A stretch of 64,000 nucleotides of DNA from Brachionus rotundiformis. Its lineage: Eukaryota > Rotifera > Eurotatoria > Ploima > Brachionidae. Below, one piece after another: positions 46,701-59,086 of this stretch. The translations under genes and the position numbers were made by a program. The notes below the pieces were generated by a model, which searched no databases, had not been told where the DNA came from, and worked only from the letters and a program-made list of their open reading frames with translations. Numbering within the stretch: position 1 is the stretch's first letter; each line of letters opens with the position of its first letter. The stretch covers positions 228,061-292,060 of the forward strand of contig JAESIW010000129.1 in NCBI GenBank assembly GCA_016802295.1, in the 5' to 3' direction.

Positions 46701-49700
46701 CTAATACAAAATATGAGTTGTTCAGATGAGATAGAAAACAAAGATGTTTCTCAATTAGTTGATTACTTTTTCAAAATTTGCAACGATTTTTCCAAGTCTC
46801 AAACAAAGAATCTAATAATAATATTAGACGGGGTTATGGATATGAATGTTGAAAAATTGTACTTGACCAAACCTAATGGTAGCAACAATCAAATAGATTG
46901 GCTCTTTAGCCAACTTCTTCCACCTAAAGTTCACTTAATTGTAAGCGTAAAGCGCCAGACAGTTCAAATGACTCGCATCGAAGGTGATAATTTATTCAAA
47001 AGTAAATCCTACCAAAACAATCCATTAGCTCAGACAAATACACATGCTGCTATTTCATCAACATCCACTATATCAGCTAGTTATGGTCAATCGAATGCTG
47101 CGATACCTCTTTTCTTGTATAATTTTAATGAAAAATTGTCTAATGAAACTGAAAACTATTTGTTCGAACTACCGATTCCTTTTCGCAAAATAGAACCTAA
47201 CGAATTGGTATTTTACTTTAAAAACGAGTTAATAAAAAGTGGCCGTAGCATAAGTGATGAAATAGCAATGACAGTCATTCAAAATTTTTATAATAGCAAG
47301 ACAAATGAACCAACTTCAGACATTCAACACAGCGAAAATAATCAGCCCAATTTTTTTTATTTGATTTTTATGATTAACGAGATCATAAATGTGAATAGAA
47401 AAAATAATAGCTTTAATCTTGACATCAGCAGTGATAATTTTCCTAAAGATTTTGAATCCTATTTAAAATTCAAAATTGGTAAACTTAATTAATCTTCTAC
47501 TCCTTTTTATTAATATAAGCTAGGTTTAAGGAAAAATGAAAAAAATTCTGCATTAGTTATCTTGTCTTTGATTTAAATAATAGATATTTAAAATTAATTA
47601 TTAATTTGACAACGATTTTATTAAAAATTGACAGACTATATTTTTAAAATAAATTTTTACGAAAAAAAAATTAAGCTAAACGAAGTTTTCTAAAAATAAT
47701 TATTACAATTATTAAGGGATTTTACTCATTAAATAATTTTAAAATTTCTAAGAATTTTTTATTTCTAAGATTCGATCGAAAAGAGATTCAATTTGAAGAT
47801 GATTAGTTGCATTTGTAATTACATAACTGCAGCTCATAATGGAATCACGGAAATGGAATTGATCGATTTGCTTTCGTGTAATAATGAATTTTTTTCGGAC
47901 TTTTATGAGAGCACTGATCTTCCTTCTATTCTAAGATTTCCAATTAGTCTCTGGCTTTTAATTAAGCACCATCTTGGTAAGATTATTACCAAATTTTTAT
48001 TTCTATTTAAGTTTTATCAGTATAATTGTATGTCAGGAAATCTTTTGAATTTAAAATTTCTGGACAATAAAATAACATACAGCTGGAGTCATGATTCAAT
48101 CAAAAAAATAATGAAACAGCGCTATTTTAACAAAGTAGAACAGATCAGAACTTGTCACAAAGATATTGCCAACTATTTTTTGGAATCCTTTGTTGAAACT
48201 AAACCTCTAGTTGACATGAACAAAAATATGCAAATAAGGTTTTTTTCGCAATTTTTCTCTTTAATTTTATAAAAATATTTGTAAAAATTAAAGGGACGAA
48301 GAAGGAAGACGATTTATTTGCCAACAACCACTTCTTTATTCAGATGTTAGGTATAATTACAGGAGATTAAGTGAATTGTGGTATCATCTAATGAATTCAG
48401 GTGATATACAGCGGCTTAAGGAACATGCTTTTTTCAATTTTGAACATCTATTGGCAAAGTGTCATGGAACCTCGCTTCAAGTTTTACTTAATGATATAGA
48501 AGCTGTGCTTAGACGTATTCTGGACATTGACATACTTCTAATGAGTTCATTAATAAAAAAGTCTTTAATCACACTATCACAAAATCCTCTCAGACTTTCA
48601 GCTGAAATACTTTCCCGTCTAAGACCATTGCAAAGTATTTTTGATTTTTTCCATATTTTTTAAATTCATATTGTTATTTAGATGAATATGGAGAACACGT
48701 TCGGTCTTTGGTCGCGCAAGCGATTAATTGGTGCGAAAATCATGACTCACCTGTTCTCATTCCGCTATCAACATGGCTCGATTCACCAGAAAATCTATTA
48801 ATTACTAGAATAGATCATTCTGAAGGAATATTCAAAATAGCTGTCACATCATTTAATCAGCATGTTTTTTTTTCAACATCAAAGAATGATATTTGTATGT
48901 ATCATATACCATCAAAAAAATTGGTCAGAAAATTTACAGGTCACACCGATTCAATTAATACCTTGCAAATTACCTACAATAACAGATTTTTGATTAGTGG
49001 TTCTTCAGATAAACTAATGATGGTTTGGAATTTAGGAACCGGAGAAATAGAAAACACTTTTACGTAAGAATTAGAAAGTTATCAAAACAAAATTTGTATA
49101 ATAGCCATTATTTTATATAGAAATCACAGATCAGCAATTCTATGCTCAGTGATAACACATTCGGATGAATTTATAGTTACTGGCACCTATGATCGATTGA
49201 TTAATGTAATAAGAATTGAGAATGGTGATGTTGTTCATTCTATAGAGAAGCATTTCGATGCAATTACTGCTTTGGCGATTTCAGAAGATGACTCAATTTT
49301 GGTATCAGGTATTTTATTTTTTTATTATTCTAAATTTGTTAGACATTAAATATTCAATTAAGATTTTTATTAATTTTAAAATTATATATTTTTTAAGCTT
49401 CATCCGACAAAACTGTGCGCCGTTGGTCGTTTGAAGATATGCAAATATTGGATAATATAGCAACAATTTATAGTTCAGTTACTAGCATGATTATTACATC
49501 TGACAATACTTTTGTAGTAATTGGTTGCGAGAATAAATCAGTTCAAGTTAAATCGCTGATCACTGGGACCGATATTCATGACTTAGTTGGTCACAATTCA
49601 GAAATAACCTGTTTGGCTTCATCAAGCGATTGTGAAAGAGTTTATGTTGCATGTACGGACTCAAAGCTTTATCTTTATGACTTAAAATCAAGAGAATTAA

Positions 49701-51493
49701 TAGCCATTTTAATCGAACAAGAATCAAGTATTAATGATCTGAGAATATCTTCTGATAATAGCTTCTTGTTTTCTTCTTCTGGAGTAAATTCTGAATAATT
49801 TGTAAATTAAAATTAATTTTTTTCCCATAGAACTCCTTATATGTTTTGAATTTAAAAAAGAAAAAATTCATATCCAGACAAAAAAGTAAAGAAATCGAGC
49901 AGAATCGATTGATAAAAGCATTAGCCATGTCTAAAGAGGGAGATATGGTTATTACTGGTGATGAATCAGGAATAGTAAATTTATGGAATCTAAAAACAGG
50001 AGATTTTATTGAAACATTGATTGAACCAAATGAGAATCAACGATGTGGAGTATGTAAATTGGCATTATCAAATTCTAATTTATTCAGTGTTGTGGCTTTT
50101 ACTGACAATACTGTTAGTGTGTTTGATAATGAAATGGGTGATATTGCAGCCGAATTCACTGAGCATCAATCACATGTCAAACATATGTATATTCTGGAAG
50201 ATAGCAAAAGAATTTTAACTTCTGATGGTTTTAATTTGTGCAAAATTTGGATGGCACATACTGGTCAGCTTCTAGAATCAATAACAGTTGCTTGTAATTT
50301 ACTGGCTTTGTCACCTGACATGAAATTTGTTGTTTCAGGACCTGGAGAAAACATGTAAAATATTTTTGATAAAATAAACTTATTAACATCTAAAAATTTC
50401 TCCACAAACATAAAAAATATTTAAAATTGGTATCTATTTAAATTTAAAACAGACTAAATTAAATTAACACATTTTTTTGTATAACTATAATTAAAACTAA
50501 TTTTTAGAGTTAAAATATGGGGTTTGAACGAAGCCAAAGTAATAAGATCCATAGACCATCCAAACAAAATTACAGTGATTAAATTTACTCATGATTCCCA
50601 ATTTGTTATCACTGGTGGCGAGGACAATTCATGTAAGATATGGGAATTACTCACTGGAAAATTGATACAAGTTCTAATTGAGCATGATGGCGCTGTGACT
50701 TCAATTGACGTACCATTTAATAACAACCTGATCGTAAGTGGTGCAAAAGATCGACTTGTTATGCTGTGGAACTTTAAAGACGGTTCAGTAATTCACAAGT
50801 TATCTGGTCATCATGATATGATCGTCAAAGTAGCCATAACTTTTGACGGAAATATAATCATATCAGGTTCAAGAGAAGGTGTTATTAATGTTTGGTCATC
50901 CCGATATGGTAATCTATTGACAAGCATTAATCTTCAGTTTACGCTAGTCGATCTAGTTGTATCAATGGACGCAACAAGTATCGTAGCAAGACTAGCTGAC
51001 TCAACCAATCTTCCAATTATTGGTTTAGCACATAAAAGTATGATCGATTGTAGCAAGGCTATTAGCCAAACTAGTCTTAAGTCATTTGAATGTAAGCTAA
51101 AAATTAACTCAAAGATTTTTAACTAAGATATTACTTTTTTAGATGTCGGAAAATCAAAAAATGGACACTTACCACTGAAGGCAAAACCTCTTGTATTTGC
51201 CAAAAAGTCAACTGAGCTTTTGAAACTATTTACGCAGGAACCGGTCGAAGTCGAGAAAAAAAGACGACAATCCGAAATAACAAGTCATATCCAAGTAATT
51301 AAAACAAAATATCAAAAAAAATATTAATTGATATTTTTAGAATGAGCCTATTTCTGTTACGCAGCATTCTTCAAGAGGAATATTTCAAAAACAAAAACGT
51401 AAAACTAAAAAATCCTCTGAATTTAGTTCAAATACAAGCTTGGTTAACAAAGAAGAAAAGCCACGAAAAACAAAAATCTGTTGTGTTTTATAA
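43772..51493 (+). CDS. NACHT/WD-repeat protein, NWD1/NWD2-like, with C-terminal CaaX-like motif
   Basis: A large multi-exon gene; ATG 43772, last exon 51341-51493 (TAA). It is roughly 1,700-1,800 residues by my splicing. The N-terminus (KIFVASNKN|EFEIE.QCLLEE..PEL) is the DUF4062-type domain of NWD proteins. The long exon 46000-47481 carries the NACHT/STAND ATPase with P-loop LYGSNITGKTALI and Walker B-like IIILDGVMD. A winged-helix-like region follows (ICNYITAAHNGITEMELIDLLSC). Many WD40 blades occupy about 48750-51000 (LVSGS..DK, LMMVWNL and similar). The end is Lys-rich and terminates KICCVL. STAND proteins of this kind assemble on ligand binding; NWD1/2 are brain-expressed scaffolds of uncertain ligand. 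Introns in the 5' half reach 0.5-0.7 kb. Confidence 0.87.
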
Positions 51494-52058
51494 TTTATTT
51501 TTTTTTTGCTCAATGATTTCTTAAATGTTGTTCATCAATGCAAATTTATTTAATTTTTTAAATATTTTTTTTAATATAATCAATAGATTAAAATAAAAAC
51601 TCAATTTATAAATATCTATTTGATGATATTCATTTAATTATATACTAAGGGAATCAAAAGTTTCATGCAATACCTTATGGTCATGTAATCAAAAATACGT
51701 TCAATAATTATGTTCTTTTTTTTAAACAAAAATACAATAAACTTACTTATTAAATCAAACCTAAATAACAAAGTTTGATTCCAGGAAAATAATTTATATT
51801 TTATTTTAAAATTTGAGTTGAAACATTGAACAAATATTTTTTAAAATTACATTAATATTATTAGAAAATTAATTTTGAGTAAAAAAAAATTAATTGTTCA
51901 ATTAAAATTAATTGACTTTTTTAGCAATGCTTTCAATTGATTTATTAAACTTTCTCCGTAATATTTTAGAATGCAAAAAATTTGTAAAACTTAATGGAAA
52001 ATTTCTCATCAACAAATGAACCTTTTAAATTAAATTTCATTTTGTTAAGATAATTTGT
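51494..52058. other. convergent intergenic gap
   Basis: AT-rich 3' flanks of two convergent genes; no exon seen. Confidence 0.5.
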
Positions 52059-53149
52059 TTAAATTTTTACTTTAAAAGCATTTAGCCAGTATCCAAAAGA
52101 ATAACTAGACCACCCAAGTGTTTGAATTGCTGAATTTGAAAAAAGCGCCAAATCTCTTGAAAGCGTAATTTCTTTTTCAAATTTTGATTTCCCATATTTT
52201 AAAAAACCAGTATTAATAGTTTGAAAGTATAGGTTCTTGTCTGAATATTCATAATTTAATGATTCAATTAATTTTTCTGTAAAAATGTCTGAAGCTCCTG
52301 AAATAGATTGAAACGGTGATGCAAAAATTGAAGTTTTGTTTGAAAAATTCACAATAGCTCCTTTATTTCTAATTAGAAAAAAAACTTGTACAAAAATTTA
52401 ATATAAAATTAAATTACTTTTGAAACATAGAAGGTAGAATCATTCTAGATATAAGGCTAAATGTCATTACACTTGAACAAATTGAATTCTCAATAAAATT
52501 TTTCGACATTGCATGAAAATATGACAATTCATGGTTGAAACAACTACTATTAACTATAAAATGATCTTATATTATATAATAAATGAAATATGGGATTAAT
52601 TTTACCGAAAATTCCAATATCTCTACCAATTACTGCTTTTTCTATTGAAACTAAAGATCCGGAATTTCTCGCATCAATATTAATTACAATAACTTCAATT
52701 TGAAAATCTGAACCTAGATATAAAATAAAATTCGAAAACTAAAAAACAAATATTTTGATCAAGATTACATAAAATTTCGGACATTTTGTGCAAAAGCTCT
52801 TTATTTTGATCAACAAGAATTAAATTAATTTTACGTTTAGCTAGCTCTCTAGAATAGCCATAGCCGATTTCATTTAAACATCCTAAATCGCAAATGAATT
52901 AGGTATAAAATTTTGTCTTATCAACATACCGAAAACAATAGCCCAATTTCCGAGAGATTTTAACCATTTTTCATTAGATATACATTTAGGTATCAAATAA
53001 TGACCAATAGCCCGGCTTAAATTTCTAAAGCTTTCGACTGTTTTTTTTCCTAAATAAAGAATACCAACCAATGCTAATCTATCATTTATATCATTAAGAT
53101 TGCGAGATAGCTGATTTAATAATAGACTGAATGAATCTGATGTGCTCAT
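52059..53149 (-). CDS. HSDL1-like short-chain dehydrogenase, catalytic residues missing
   Basis: Five exons in phase, 53149-52930, 52882-52769, 52713-52606, 52553-52418 and about 52371-52059. The start (STSDSFSLLLNQLSRN..., LALVGILYLGKKT, YLIPK) matches the membrane-anchoring N-terminus of inactive hydroxysteroid dehydrogenase-like protein 1. The usual nucleotide motif TGATDGIGK is replaced by FGCLNEIGYG. NNxG is replaced near VNSSCFNH, and the SDR Tyr-x-x-x-Lys is replaced by SGASDIFTEKL. The strand before it, NKGAIVNFSNKTS, is in place. Human HSDL1 also lacks the catalytic Tyr (Phe), so this is probably a pseudoenzyme of the same family, further decayed at the cofactor site. Location (mitochondrion in mammals) is not visible here. 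Confidence 0.83.
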
Positions 53150-54239
53150 TGCTTTGGATTTAAATTTATAATTTTGAAATATTTTATTTTATAACCTAAA
53201 TTTCAAGCAATATTTCCATTTTAAATGAAAAATTTCCTTACATTTTGTTTGCAACATTTCAAACTTGATATTTTATTAAAATATAATAATAGAATTTATT
53301 TTTACTGTTGATTATAAGGAAGATAATGAATAAGATGATATTCATACGTTAATAGATATATTAATAATTTGTTTTATGATTCATATATGTCATTAATTTA
53401 ATTGCTATCTGTAGATACTTCGGTGTGTGAATTTTAGCGTAGAAATCGACTCGACTAAAATAAACCATTTTAACAAATTCCCTATCTTAATCAGTAAAAA
53501 AATTGTAAACTCAATTTACTTCTTTATTATAGAGCTCATTACGCAAAATATTTAATAAATAAATATTTATCATCATTTATATTCTCCCTGTAAAATCTGT
53601 GCAGTCTTGATAACATTTTTAAGACTTACTTCACCTGAATTTTATGAATTTAGGATCATGCAAGATAATTTTTTTTGTAAAAATAATCGATTTGGTATTT
53701 AAAATTAACTTTTAAGTCACTTGGGAAGAGACATAGTTTGTGACTTTCAATCAAGTATTTTTTCAAAATTTTTAGTAGCTTTCTTTTAATTTAGACAGAA
53801 TTAAAATTACTCCCAAAATATTGGAAGTTATTTAGATTTTAAAAGTAGAAATTTTAAATAGCTTTTATTTGCTACCATGATCAATCGCTCTCATTTCAAG
53901 TGATTTTTCTAATTAATAAAAGCTAATCTTAAAAATACTTATGATTTTAAAAAATTCAAAATTTCATTGATGATAGAAGTATACATTCTATGGTCAATCC
54001 AAAAAATGCACAGCTAATTTTTAACGTGGATGAATAAGTGGTGAACAAAATTAATTCTGAAATAATTGCTGTAAAAAAAATCAAGAAAAAAGCCAATAAA
54101 ATTTAATTTCAAATAATGTTAATTTTAAAAAATTTGCAGTCTAAAAGGGTTTATTTTTATAGCATATTTAGTTTAATATTCAAGAATCAAGAAAGCAAAA
54201 AGCTTCAGATTTTATTTAGGACTTTTAAAGAATGGGTAA
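53150..54239. other. AT-rich intergenic gap
   Basis: No exon or RNA gene seen. Confidence 0.5.
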
Positions 54240-54391
54240 TAAAGAAAACAAAAACAATAAATAAATATGAATTAAATTTCAAATTTTAAGATTCAGATTC
54301 TGATAATTCGTTTTGTGAAGATTATGATTGTTTTAAATTGGGTTATTTTTTTATTCCTCCTATTTTTAAAAAAATGTTGCTATTTTAATAA

Positions 54392-55050
54392 TTATTTAAG
54401 GAACGTTTGTTTCAGACGATTTGATTTACAGTCAAAAATATAAAATTGAATTTAATGTAGATAAAAACGATTTTCGCTCAATTATAGAAGAAATTGTAGT
54501 GAAAGAAAAATTTAAGTTTTCATGCATATGTGGTGGCTATTTTACAAAATTGAATGGAAATAAAACAAACCCTGATTTGTATATTTTTACTGGTTCTAAT
54601 TACAATCCAAAAGAAGCATATTTGAATACTTTTTTAAATGATAAATTTAAGAAATTTAAATTTGATCAATTAGTAAGTTACTTTCATTTTTGATGATATT
54701 TATAGCATTTTTTAAGATTTTTTATTACTTAAAAATATCGACGAATTTTTCTTCCTAATTGAGTAATATTTTAAGGGAACAGTAGCGCCACAAGGCATCT
54801 TGGCAAAAAAAGAAGTTATAATGGAAAATGAAATAAATGCGTAGATCTATTTTACGTATGTAAATTTTTCAAGAAGCAATAACCATAGAATTCAGTTATT
54901 GAATACTTATGATTTAGAGCCATGTAAGATTATGTATTCTTATGACAATAATCGTATTTACTGTTCCGAATGGTTTGCAAATGGAGGACTTATGATTTAT
55001 GACGACAGAACACCTTCAGACGAATTTCTGGAAAAATACCGCAAAAAAAG
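54392..55050 (+). pseudogene. broken or partial gene of unknown family
   Basis: The exon-like frame 54403-54675 (after ATTATTTAAG, ending FKFDQL|GTAAG) encodes KFSCICGGYFTKLNG and DLYIFTGSNYNPKEAYLN. After a short intron, GTVAPQGILAKKEVI continues and then meets an in-frame TAG at about 54841. Coding-like sequence resumes in the same frame: YDLEPCKIMYSYDNNRIYC, EWFANGGLMIYDDRTPS, ending before a GTAAAA donor near 55050. No start exon or 3' end was found. I do not recognise the family. A non-LTR element follows at once, so the gene may have been cut by that insertion. An unusual 33-nt intron over the TAG is an alternative. Confidence 0.45.
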
Positions 55051-55156
55051 GTAAAAAAGTTCTCCCAAGATACATATAAATTGAAAATTTTCTAGAGCTA
55101 ACTTCTTTAAAAGATATCAGAGTTAAAAAACACAGAATATTCGATCGCTGACAATT

Positions 55157-56735
55157 AAGATATAATAATTCTTATTCTGCTTGAATGGTTCTTTAATTAT
55201 TCCATTAAAATTGGTTATCTCCCAAAGAATTTCAATATTTCCTTATTAAAACCTATTCCAAAAAAGGGATTTTCAAATGATCCTTCAGATTGGAGACCTA
55301 TCACAGTGTCAACATGTTTAACAAACATTCTTGAGTCACTTATTTTGGCCAAGACGAATGTTTTTGATAGCATTCATAGCAATCAATTAGGATACAAAAA
55401 AAAGAGCTCATGTAAACATTGCTATTTTTTAGCAAATAAAGTAGTCAATTATTATTGCCAAGGAAGATCTCGTTCAAATCTAATAAGTCTTGATGCCAGT
55501 AAAACATTTGATAAACTTTGGCGTGCTGGGCTTTTCTACAAACTAATCGGAAAAATGAATAATTATTTGTGGAGAATATTATACAGATATTATGAAATTT
55601 CTAAAGTGATCATCAAAGTTGGTGAAGAAAAAAGTAATCCTTTTTCAATAACGGAAGGAGTTAAAAAAGAAGGAATATTATCTCCATACTTGTTTAATTT
55701 TTTCATCGATCAAATGTTATCTGTATGTACTGATTTGAAAGTTGGTGCAAAGATTGGTGAGATAAACTTGTCTATTCTTGCCTACTGTGATGATATAGTC
55801 TTACTTTCACCATCGGAAAAACACATCAAAATTTTGCTAAGAACCTGTGAAGAATATCCAAAGAATTGGAAAATCGAATTTAATGCCTCCAAATCGGCAG
55901 CAATAATATTTGAAAAAATAAGTACAGGTTTTCAAACCGATTTTAAATTAAATGGTTCAACAATTCCAAAAGTACAAAGTTTGATTTATCTAGGCCTACC
56001 TATTGGAAATCAAAATTCAATAAATGACTTCGTTGAAAATAAGATGAAAAAAGTTGAAAAGAGTTTTTACTCTCTAAATAGTTTTGGATGCAAACCAAAG
56101 CTAATAAATCCAGAAACTATAGCTTTCTTATACAAACAGTTCTCTCAATCAATCTTTAGATATCATTTAGATAATATCTTTATTAATGAAAAGAGTTTAA
56201 AGGAATTTGATATACGGTAAAATATTTTAATAAAACGATTTATTGGACTCAGTAAATTTACAAAAACAAAACCTTTGAACAAAGCACTAAAATTGGAGTC
56301 AATTAGACAAATTTATTATAAGCATAAAATATTCTTTGTCAAACAAATTTTCAATAACCAATTATGTAAAAACGTATTTGAATTCTTAAGGAAAGATTAC
56401 AAGATATTTGATAGAGAGAATACTTCTTTTATTAAACAGTTATCAAAAGTAGAAGAGCTGACTCATATAAATTGCACTGAATATGAATTAGCACTCAGTG
56501 TTAGTTTGATTGAATGGTGCCTTGAATGTAACAACTATGGACTAACCGACTCGATAAAATACCACTTTTATTTAATAGAATATTGTATGTTGAATAATCT
56601 TAATCATTTTTTTGTATATAAAAAACTGAATTTTTTACTTAATTGTAATATGGATATTTAATTTTCTATTAATTTTTACTTCAATTTGTCCATGTGACTT
56701 AAACTTTAATTAAATAAATAAATAAAATAATAAAA
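55157..56735 (+). mobile_element. 5'-truncated non-LTR retrotransposon (reverse transcriptase)
   Basis: One frame runs from 55159 to 56661 with a single internal TAA at 56218. The RT blocks are in order: GYLPKNFNISLLKPIPKKG and DWRPITVSTCLTNI, then the palm with LISLDASKTFDKLW (motif A), EGILSPYLFNFFID (motif B), AYCDDIVLLS (motif C, Cys in place of the usual Ala), and FNASKSAAIIF and LIYLGLPIG (motifs D and thumb). The 5' third (ORF1, endonuclease, earliest RT blocks) is absent. After the stop comes an A-rich TAAATAAATAAATAAAATAATAAAA tail near 56711-56735, typical of the element end. Apart from the one stop and missing 5' part it is well preserved. The family is in the Jockey/CR1/RTE range; I cannot place it further. 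Different from the decayed copy at 17455. Confidence 0.82.
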
Positions 56736-57249
56736 TATCCATAAGCTAGTTTTAACATATTATAAATCTTATTGCAGTTAAATCAAAAATCGGATTCTAT
56801 CATTAAATTGGAATCTTAGTAAATAAATAATTGTTTTGTTTACTAAAAAGAAGAATTTAAGAATTTTTTAAGCTAAATTTAACAATTTAACAATTCTGAT
56901 TTCTTTAATTTTTCGAATTTCATTGAATTCCTTCTTTATATAATTTCTTTTTTATTACAATATGATTAAAAAACAAATCGAAAGCCTATTTATTTCGCAT
57001 TTTTTAGCAATTAAATCCATTTAAATAATAGATAAACTGATTTCCACATCTTCATATGCACAGAGATACTACTGACTTTAATTATTATAATGTGTGATAA
57101 TAACTTTAAAATAATATTGTAGTTAATAAATTTTATTTGAAAAATAATTACTTAAAATTTAATTTTGAATAAAATTTAGTAAGATTTATTAATATATTCA
57201 TATTATAAAAAATATTTTCTATTAACAGTATTTGAAAATAAGTCTATTT
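56736..57249. other. AT-rich gap
   Basis: Between the retrotransposon tail and the 3' end of the GPCR gene; nothing recognised. Confidence 0.5.
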
Positions 57250-59086
57250 TTATTTTTCAAAATTAAAATTTTTTCCATTTCTACTTTCAACAAATCTTAT
57301 ACGCTTAAGAGTAGCAGTATCATGTAAAGAATCAATTTTGTTATTAAAAATTTCATTATTTAATCTATTTGTGCCAGTTGTCATTACAGGTATTGAACTG
57401 CGAAAATTTTGACACTTTTTATTATCACAAAATTTTTTTGGCTGATATCTATATAGACTACATGTTTTTTGTTGATCCGAATCTTTGATTCCAAACTTGC
57501 ACAACAGCTCATTGTCTTTCCATTTATGATTTTCATTTTGTTTGCAATCTTTGACGTAATTTGAAGTTGCTTTGTCAGAATCAAATCTATCACATCTCAA
57601 TAATTTCTTTAAATCAATCTAAAATTTTAAATAATTAAAAAATGTTTAAGATTTTTGCTCTTTGCCTTGTCGAATATATAAAAAAAAACAAGAGTCTAAT
57701 ATTTAATAGAAACAAGGTAAAGCTGAGATTTTGAATAAATCACCTTAAATCTTTTATTCATAAAACTGTAAATTATCGGATTTATGAAAGAATTAGACAT
57801 TGAAAGCCAATGACACACAAAAAATATGACTGACATCCAAGATTTAGCCATGGCAATCTTGAAATTTCCATAATTTGCAATTGATAAATACAGGTGAAAT
57901 ACGTGAATTGGAAGCCAATTAAGTGAAAAAGTTACGATTATTACTAGAAGTATTCTAATCGTCTGAAAAAAAATCACTTTTAATAAATTGATAAATATAA
58001 ATGAATATTATTTACTTTGTTTATTTTGCCTTTAAGATGCTCCAACTGCTCGTTTTGTATATTGGTAAGATTTTCCTGTAAATAAGAATCGCTCCCATGG
58101 TTTCTGTTCCACAGAATAGATATTATCTTACTATACATTATTATTAAAATTATCACTGGTATTAAAAAAGTTTGTAAAAATATCCAAATAGTATATATCA
58201 AGTAGTATTTAGCGCTTGTCGCTATATTTGAATCCCATATCTCACTGCAAACATAATATGTATCCACGCTATTTTCGGTAGATACATTTGTTGAATCGGA
58301 ATTTCTATAATATTTAATAGGCACAGACTTGTAAATAAATAGCTGAGCAGAAGCGAGCAAAATGGCCACCATCCATATAATTGTCAAGCTCTTTCGATTA
58401 TGATTTTTATTTTTTGAATTGTATCTAAGAGGATAGGCCACAGCGAAAAATCTGTTAATAGCAAGAAAAGTTAATGTAAAAATACATCCATTAACGCTGA
58501 GTAATTGAATGAAATTTGTTAAGGGACACATGAATGCATTAAATATCCATTTACCAAGTAATGCGTTTATAAATGTAAAAGGTATACAAAAAATAGACAT
58601 AAGAAGATTGAAAATACTTAAATTCATTAGATAAGAGCTTATGTCTAAAAAAGAAGACCGAAATCCACAGCACATGACCAGCAAAACCAATATATTACCA
58701 ACCACAGATAGAATGATTGTTATTGAATAGATCAATGTTAAAAAAATCGTTGTTTCATTAGAATATTCATTTTTTGGTGGATTTATTTTCCAATTCGAAT
58801 AATTTTTCAGTTCACTAAGACTTGTCACTGTATTTTCTTTGTTATTTCCGCCATTATTATTTATTTTTTTTGAATTTGTAAAATCAATCAATTCACCACT
58901 CAGAGCTTTGTGTTTCAATACTTCAGACTGTTTTTCTAAGCACTTTTTAAAGTTGTTATCTCTACTTTCTTGACATAGTGGTATAAAGTCTGAAAAGTTG
59001 GCTTCAAAATTTTTTATTGTGATGTTATATTCTTGATTTAAGCATATATAACAAGATAAAATCAAAAGAAGATTCATCTGTTCCAT
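57250..59086 (-). CDS. rhodopsin-family neuropeptide-type GPCR
   Basis: Three exons in phase 0: 59086-58016, 57962-57744 and 57618-57250; 552 residues. It starts with a signal-peptide-like segment (MEQMNLLLILSCYICLNQ) and a roughly 110-residue Asn/Lys-rich ectodomain. Seven helices follow. TM1 has GNILVLLVM. TM3 ends LAINRFFAVAYPLRY, where DRY is replaced by NRF. TM5 has FLIPVIILIIMYSKI. TM6 has SLNWLPIHVFHLYL, with Asn in place of the Cys of CWLP. TM7 has SNSFINPIIYSFMNKRFK (NPxxY intact), then an amphipathic helix 8 (IDLKKLLRC) with a possible palmitoylated Cys. The TM6-TM7 style resembles NPY/NPFF/tachykinin-like receptors; the ligand is unknown. The cytoplasmic tail is about 120 residues with many cysteines. 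Confidence 0.88.
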
